17,892 bases of DNA from Kiritimatiellia bacterium (GTDB lineage Bacteria > Verrucomicrobiota > Kiritimatiellia > RFP12 > UBA1067), in the NCBI GenBank assembly GCA_017385345.1, contig JAFNRY010000176.1:1-17892 (forward strand). The letters run 5' to 3'. The position numbers and the translations under genes are program-made. Below, in pieces: positions 14,257 to 17,892 of this stretch. Below the pieces are notes generated by a model. The model ran no database searches. It was given only the letters and a program-made list of their open reading frames with translations, and had not been told where the DNA came from. The first letter of the stretch is position 1; each line of letters starts with the position of its first letter.

Positions 14257-15789
14257 TCAGAAGAAGAGATCCCGTTCGCCGCGGCATGTGGCTTCGTACT
14301 GCTTCATCACCGCGGGGAAGAACTTCGGGAGCCATTCTTTTATTCCCGCCAGCTCCTTCTCGATGAGCGCTTCGCCGGCCTTGCGCGTTTCTTCGGTCGC
14401 GAAGTCGTCCAGCCATTCCCTGAAGGTGAGCACGGCGTTGATTTTGCAGAACTTGCCTTCGCGGCCCGTCTTGAGCGCGTCCATTATGCAGCCTCCCGTG
14501 CGGCCGCACCGGTAGCCGGCCGTGCAGAAGCTCGTGATCGTGCCGCGCGCCGCAAGATGGCGCACCATTTCGTCGAGCGTACGCCCGTCGCCGAGCATGA
14601 ACTGCTGGCGGTTCTTTTCCTGGTGCGATTCTTTTTCGAAATCGCTGTATCCTTTGATCGCGATGTTCGACGAGCAGTCGAGCTGGGTCATGCCGTGGTC
14701 GAGGACTTTGTCGCGCGTGGCGGCGTTTTCGCGCGCCGTCACGATCATCCCTGCGTACGGTACGGAAAGACGGGCTATGACGAGAATGCGCCGGAACGTA
14801 TCGTCGTCTATGAGCCACGGCGACTCTTCCGGGACTTTCGTTCCGCTCGCCGGTTCGAGCCGCGGGAACGACAGCGTGTGCGGCCCGATGTTGAACCAGC
14901 GTTCCAGGTCGCGGGCGTGCATGACGGTCGCCAGCAGCTCGAACCGCCAGTCGCACAGCCCGTAAAGGACTCCAAGTCCCACGTCGTCGACGCCCGCCTC
15001 GAGGCAGCGGTGGAAGCATGTCGTGCGCCAGTCGTAGTCGCCTTTTACGCTCCATGCGGGGTGCATCTCGCCGTAGAGCTTCCTGTTGTACGTCTCCTGG
15101 AAAACCTGAAACGTGCCGATGCCGACACTGCGCAATACGCGCAGGTCTTCTACTGGCAGCGGCGCGGCGTTGACGTTGACTCTCCGTATCGAGTTCATGC
15201 AGCCCGTCTTGGGCGCCGGCACCGCGTGAGAGTAGCACGTCTCTATCGTCTCGGCTATGTATTCGGTCGATGTCTCGGGGTGCTCTCCGTAAACCGCGAT
15301 CAATCTCTTGTGCCCGATGCGCCCGGCGAGCACGTCGAGCTCTTCGCGCAGTTCGTCCATTGAAAGCACGCGCCGCGCCTGCGTTTCGTTGCCGCTGCGG
15401 AAGCCGCAATACTTGCAGCCGTTCACGCATTTCGACGACATGTACAGCGGCGCGAAAACCACTATGCGGTTGTCGTAAACCTTGTGCTTTATCCTGTCCG
15501 CCGCCGCGCGCATCTCCTCGAACAGCGCCGGATCCTCCACTTGCATCAGAACCGCCGTCTCCTCCGGCTCGAGCGTCTCGCACGTCGATTCGCTTTTCGC
15601 GATTATCTCGCGGACGCGCACCGGGTCGGCCGGCTTGCCCTCGATGGTGGCTATGATGCCGTTTATGCGTTCTTCGTCGATGAAATGTCTGCCGCCGGGG
15701 AGATATTTGTCGATTTCTTCGCGCACGACGAACCTCTTGACGTAGTCCGCCGCATTTGCGAATTTCCTTATCTTTGAGCAATCTGCCAT
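14257..15789 (-). CDS. hydG: HydG-like radical SAM protein with an altered second iron-sulfur site
   Basis: HydG cleaves tyrosine to make the CO and cyanide ligands of the [FeFe]-hydrogenase H-cluster. This 510-residue protein has the radical SAM motif CVNGCKYC (121-128, CX3CX2C), VNVNAAPL, GTFQVFQETY, DYDWR, and GPHTLSFPRLEPASGT, all in family order. The C-terminal extension that separates HydG from ThiH is present, but its CX2CX22C motif is changed: Cys422 and Cys448 are in place while the middle position is Gly425 (codon GGC rather than TGC). Extra cysteines sit at 428 and 434. No hydE, hydF or hydrogenase gene is in the window. The start at 15789 fits the promoter 12 bases upstream. It is either a diverged HydG or a related enzyme with another product. 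Confidence 0.85.
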   Translation of the reverse strand: MADCSKIRKFANAADYVKRFVVREEIDKYLPGGRHFIDEERINGIIATIEGKPADPVRVREIIAKSESTCETLEPEETAVLMQVEDPALFEEMRAAADRIKHKVYDNRIVVFAPLYMSSKCVNGCKYCGFRSGNETQARRVLSMDELREELDVLAGRIGHKRLIAVYGEHPETSTEYIAETIETCYSHAVPAPKTGCMNSIRRVNVNAAPLPVEDLRVLRSVGIGTFQVFQETYNRKLYGEMHPAWSVKGDYDWRTTCFHRCLEAGVDDVGLGVLYGLCDWRFELLATVMHARDLERWFNIGPHTLSFPRLEPASGTKVPEESPWLIDDDTFRRILVIARLSVPYAGMIVTARENAATRDKVLDHGMTQLDCSSNIAIKGYSDFEKESHQEKNRQQFMLGDGRTLDEMVRHLAARGTITSFCTAGYRCGRTGGCIMDALKTGREGKFCKINAVLTFREWLDDFATEETRKAGEALIEKELAGIKEWLPKFFPAVMKQYEATCRGERDLFF

Positions 15790-15800
15790 ATTGAGGGCAT

Positions 15801-15829
15801 ATTTTATCACAGTCTCGGCCGAATGCCAA
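15801..15829 (-). promoter_or_regulatory. Promoter of the HydG-like / ABC-F / SNF2 operon
   Basis: On the minus strand TTGGCA (15824-15829), a 17-bp spacer and TAAAAT (15801-15806) form a good sigma-70 promoter. Transcription should begin near 15794, only about five bases before the ATG at 15789, and no ribosome site precedes that ATG. Confidence 0.65.
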
Positions 15830-15885
15830 AGGCGCGCCGCCGCAGTTTGCTCCGCCGGGCGGTTTTGATCGTTCCACTTATGATG

Positions 15886-15906
15886 TGGCGGAATCCTGTT
15901 CCGCCA
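15886..15906. repeat. Perfect 8-bp hairpin upstream of the HydG-like gene
   Basis: TGGCGGAA (15886-15893) pairs with TTCCGCCA (15899-15906) around TCCTG. It lies about 60 bases upstream of the -35 box of the HydG-like operon. There is no T-run on either side, so a terminator role is unlikely. Confidence 0.5.
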
Positions 15907-15918
15907 TTTGCAAAACCG

Positions 15919-15935
15919 GATAATTGCACATTTTG
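15919..15935. repeat. 17-base intergenic repeat, copy 1
   Basis: GATAATTGCACATTTTG occurs here and again, exactly, at 16341-16357. In both places a TTTTTGCA or TGCAAAAA segment and then TTAT-(C)TGCG-like sequence follow within about 30 bases, so the two copies may be the edges of a larger diverged element. Confidence 0.6.
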
Positions 15936-16018
15936 CAAATGCGCGTTTTTGCAAGTTATGCGATTCTCCCTTTGTTCGCTTCCCGAGATTCCGGCGTGAG
16001 GCTCACGTTCATCCGGGA

Positions 16019-16128
16019 AAACGTTCTCGATCGTTTGGTTAAACGTTCTCGATCATTTACCCAAACGTTCAGGATCGTTTGACCAAACGATCGAGAAGGT
16101 TTTCCCGGAAGATCGTGAACGTTTTCGG
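16019..16128. repeat. Array of 18-bp dyads at a 22-bp period, inside a long palindrome
   Basis: Four units abut at 16019-16040, 16041-16062, 16063-16084 and 16085-16106; a degenerate fifth is at 16107-16128. Each is an 18-bp core close to AAACGTTCTCGATCGTTT, whose ends AAACG and CGTTT are inverted, plus a four-base spacer (GGTT, ACCC, GACC, TCCC). Units 1-3 point one way; units 4 and 5 carry the reverse-complement core. The array also forms a palindrome with 33-nt arms, 16013-16045 and 16076-16108 (two mismatches), around a 30-nt loop. A 22-bp period is close to two helical turns, so bound proteins would line up on one face. Confidence 0.8.
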
Positions 16129-16261
16129 CCGCAATCCGGCGTCGTAAAGTTTTGCGGCAAGATAATGACTTGGAAATCCGAAATCATTGCCAAGAAATTG
16201 CATATAGCGCCAAGGCCATTTTTGCGCCCCCGATAACCCTGTCCGGCGGCGGCGAAACTCG

Positions 16262-16280
16262 GCGACGGAAACGCCGTCGC
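16262..16280. repeat. Perfect 7-bp hairpin
   Basis: GCGACGG (16262-16268) pairs with CCGTCGC (16274-16280) around AAACG. It has no T-run and sits in the middle of the gene-free region; its role is unknown. Confidence 0.45.
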
Positions 16281-16340
16281 TACGCTGTTCGCTTTGTCCG
16301 CCGTATTCCGGTGCGAAACGCCGGCAAAATCCCTGCAATC

Positions 16341-16357
16341 GATAATTGCACATTTTG
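16341..16357. repeat. 17-base intergenic repeat, copy 2
   Basis: An exact second copy of GATAATTGCACATTTTG, in the same orientation as the copy at 15919-15935 and 422 bp away. The dyad array lies between the two. Confidence 0.6.
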
Positions 16358-16534
16358 AATTTTCCAGGAAGATGCAAAAATATCAATTATCTGCGTATCG
16401 GCGCTCCGGCCATGTTGTTTCGCCGTCGCTTCTGCATACAGCTTGAAGAGGTGGGCTACGATTTCGGACTTGGCGCGTTGGGGGCGAGGCCATCTCGTTC
16501 TGGAGGGCGAACAAAGCCGGTTTGTCTTTTTCAG

Positions 16535-16600
16535 CCACAAAGGGCACTGAGTTCACGAAGCATTCACTTCCCCGTTTCGTGTTCTTTGTGTTCTTTGCGG
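16535..16600. repeat. CACAAAG-type imperfect inverted repeat
   Basis: The left arm (16535-16560) is built of short units CCACAAAGG, GCACTGAG, TTCACGAAG. The right arm (16574-16600) is the inverted series TTTCGTG, TTCTTTGTG, TTCTTTGCGG. The arms pair with a mismatch pattern that keeps an eight-base rhythm. From memory this resembles a degenerate extragenic repeat found widely in Verrucomicrobia, Planctomycetes, Chlorobi and similar genomes. Confidence 0.6.
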
Positions 16601-16672
16601 CTGACATCTCATTCGCCCGGCGCGTCAGATCGTCGAAGAAGAGTTCGGATTTTTCAGTGGAGATTTTTTTTC

Positions 16673-16701
16673 TTGCAGGGGGAAGGGCGAAATGGTAGAA
16701 T
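16673..16701 (+). promoter_or_regulatory. Promoter of the tRNA-Ala gene
   Basis: TTGCAG (16673-16678), a 17-bp spacer and TAGAAT (16696-16701) form a good sigma-70 promoter ending 19 bases before the mature tRNA 5' end. Confidence 0.65.
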
Positions 16702-16720
16702 ACCCCCAACTCTTCGCAGT

Positions 16721-16796
16721 GGGGAAGTAGCTCAGTTGGTAGAGCATCACGTTCGCAACGTGGGGGTCGGGAGTTCGAATCTCCTCTTCTCCACCA
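16721..16796 (+). tRNA. tRNA-Ala, anticodon CGC
   Basis: A complete 76-base cloverleaf. Acceptor stem 16721-16727 pairs with 16786-16792. D-arm: GCTC (16730-16733) with GAGC (16742-16745). The anticodon stem TCACG (16747-16751) / CGTGG (16759-16763) holds loop TTCGCAA, giving anticodon CGC at 16754-16756, which reads GCG. The T-arm is GGGAG / CTCCT around TTCGAAT. The discriminator is A and CCA is encoded at 16794-16796. The third acceptor pair is G-T, the G3-U70 wobble that marks alanine tRNAs, which confirms the identity. Confidence 0.97.
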
Positions 16797-16840
16797 TATG
16801 TTGAGGCGGTTTTAACAGGGCCTGGAGGCCGGACGGCGGA

Positions 16841-17740
16841 ATGAATGAAATTGAATTGAATACTCGATACGGGGCTCCGGGGCGCATTATATTCCGCAAA
16901 GGTCACTGCGGCTATCCTGAAGTAGCCATAGCCTGCAAATACGGTTCCGCAGAAATTGCGCTTTTGGGGGCCAACGTCCTTTCCTACAAGCCAACCGGCC
17001 ATGTTCCGGTTCTCTTTCGCAGCGCTAAACGCGATTACGCCCGCGGCGAATCCGTTCATGGAGGCATGCCTCTGTGCTGGCCGCAGTTCGGCAAGCTGGC
17101 AATAGACGGCATGGCGGCGCATGGTTTTGCAAAAATCATGCTTTTCCGCGTCAAATCCACGCGTTATTCCGATGAAATGACGGAAATTACGCTTGCGCTT
17201 GAATCGTCGCCCGATACAAGGAAGCTTTGGCCTCACGATTTCCGCCTTGAATTCACCGTGACGGTTTCTTCCAAGCTCAATCTGAAACTTGAAACTTTCA
17301 ATACGGGCGACGCCCCATTTGAGTTTACCGCCGGTTTCCATCCTTATTTCCTTGTACGCGACCGCAATGCGACCGCCGTGAAGGGGCTTGATGGACTGGA
17401 ATACGTCTTTGCGGAGGACATGACGCGCGGCAGGCAGGACGGGGATCTCGCGGTGAACAGGGCGCTGGATCATGTTTTCGAGTTGCCCGAGGCGCCAAAG
17501 CACGAGTTTGCGCTGGTCGATCCCGGTCTGCGCCGCGCTATCGCCGTAGCGTCGCACGGTGCGAGGCGCGCGGTGGTGTGGAATCCCGGCCCGGCGGCTG
17601 GATTGCCGGATCTCGCGCCGGACGATTGGCGTTCTTTCGTCTGTTTTGAACCTGTGACGGACTGGCCCAAGGCCGGAAACGTCCTTGAACCGGACGAGAG
17701 TTCCGTATTGCTTGCGGCAATCCAATCGACGATGGAATAA
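16841..17740 (+). CDS. Aldose-1-epimerase family protein, D-hexose-6-phosphate mutarotase-like
   Basis: Enzymes of this YeaD/YMR099c type interconvert the alpha and beta anomers of hexose 6-phosphates in the cytoplasm. The 299-residue protein has SVHGGMPLCWPQFG (71-84), HGFAK (94-98), TAGFHPYF (163-170) and WNPGP...DDWRSFVCFEP (247-271). His167 and Glu270 match the catalytic histidine and glutamate of the fold. Where many relatives have Arg before the GG of the WP motif this one has His73, and HGFAK replaces HGFAR, so phosphate binding could differ. It begins 44 bases after the tRNA; GGAGG at 16824-16828 and GGCGGA just before the ATG are the ribosome-site candidates. It may be read through from the tRNA promoter. 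Confidence 0.85.
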   Translation: MNEIELNTRYGAPGRIIFRKGHCGYPEVAIACKYGSAEIALLGANVLSYKPTGHVPVLFRSAKRDYARGESVHGGMPLCWPQFGKLAIDGMAAHGFAKIMLFRVKSTRYSDEMTEITLALESSPDTRKLWPHDFRLEFTVTVSSKLNLKLETFNTGDAPFEFTAGFHPYFLVRDRNATAVKGLDGLEYVFAEDMTRGRQDGDLAVNRALDHVFELPEAPKHEFALVDPGLRRAIAVASHGARRAVVWNPGPAAGLPDLAPDDWRSFVCFEPVTDWPKAGNVLEPDESSVLLAAIQSTME

Positions 17741-17878
17741 AACTGAAGACGGCGGGTTTCGCGTCTCGAGCGCTCGATCGAATCTTTCCGAAGGTCCGGT
17801 TCCATCCATTGCATGCGAAACGGCTGTAATCTGCCGAAGTGCCGCGTGTAAACAGGGTGAAGGAGCAAGACTTCAGAC

Positions 17879-17886
17879 AAAGGAGG
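17879..17886 (+). promoter_or_regulatory. Ribosome-binding site of the next gene, beyond the window
   Basis: AAAGGAGG sits six bases before the window end, so a start codon is expected at about 17893 on the + strand. The 17741-17878 stretch before it holds no gene; its only clear dyad is the 12-base palindrome TCGAGCGCTCGA at 17766-17777. Confidence 0.6.
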
Positions 17887-17892
17887 CGCGAC

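Larger units (their letters stand above)
15830..16672. other. Gene-free, repeat-rich intergenic region
   Basis: No open frame here has a ribosome site or recognisable protein sequence. The stretch holds several hairpins, a duplicated 17-base motif, a 22-bp-period dyad array and a CACAAAG-type inverted repeat, listed separately. It separates the divergent HydG-like operon and the tRNA gene. Confidence 0.6.

Noticed and set aside
14257..15789. ThiH (2-iminoacetate synthase) instead of HydG
   Set aside because: The protein has the long C-terminal extension with GRTG and Cys448 that ThiH lacks, and no thiamine genes are nearby.
16013..16128. CRISPR array
   Set aside because: Repeat cores abut with only four-base spacers, there are no unique spacer sequences and no cas genes are present.
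16069..16386. Minus-strand 105-codon frame in the gene-free region
   Set aside because: It runs across the dyad array, a hairpin and the repeated 17-mer and has no ribosome site. Its sequence is explained by repeats.
16383..16709. Minus-strand 108-codon frame reading KNTKNTKRGSE
   Set aside because: The motif is a translation of the CACAAAG repeat, not a protein.

Overview
The window looks like two unrelated pieces of DNA joined at about position 1870. Bases 1-1870 look like a gut Clostridia (Bacillota) chromosome. They carry a consensus TTGACA-17 bp-TATACT promoter, strong GGAGG ribosome sites before each gene, GC-rich hairpin repeats between genes, and a compact membrane protein / XRE regulator / DUF4097 lipoprotein cassette. 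From about 1877 onward the DNA looks like a GC-rich, anaerobic, sugar-using bacterium, most plausibly of the PVC group (Kiritimatiellota or Lentisphaerota-like); that assignment is an inference from gene content and intergenic repeats. The join cuts off the last residues of a phenylacetate-CoA ligase gene and falls in a run of seven A's, so a chimeric assembly is the simplest reading.

Layout. 1-96: tail of an upstream gene and its terminator. 97-350: repeats and a promoter. 352-1870: three + strand genes. 1871-7586: a tightly packed minus-strand operon, read in the order RhaT-family permease, SpoU/RlmB-type RNA methyltransferase, larE, larB, larC, paaK (truncated). 7678-9872: two divergent + strand genes, a Gfo/Idh/MocA oxidoreductase and a sugar phosphate isomerase/epimerase. 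9928-15789: a minus-strand operon of a HydG-like radical SAM protein, an ABC-F ATPase and an SNF2-type helicase. 15790-16720: about 930 bp without a gene but rich in repeats and dyads. 16721-16796: tRNA-Ala(CGC). 16841-17740: an aldose-1-epimerase-like (hexose-6-phosphate mutarotase) gene. The window ends on a ribosome-binding site for the next gene.

How the genes work together. LarB, LarE and LarC are the three enzymes that build the nickel-pincer nucleotide (NPN) cofactor of LarA-type racemases and epimerases, but no larA is present here. They share an operon with a sugar-type permease and sit back-to-back with a sugar dehydrogenase/isomerase pair, which suggests, without proving it, that the cofactor serves sugar or sugar-acid conversion. 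The HydG-like protein has no HydE, HydF or hydrogenase beside it and lacks one of the three cysteines of the second iron-sulfur site.

The most unusual non-coding feature is an array of 18-bp dyads at a 22-bp period (16019-16128), with the last units inverted. It resembles a multi-site protein-binding array and also folds as a 33-nt-arm palindrome. The heads of both minus-strand operons appear to make leaderless or nearly leaderless mRNAs.
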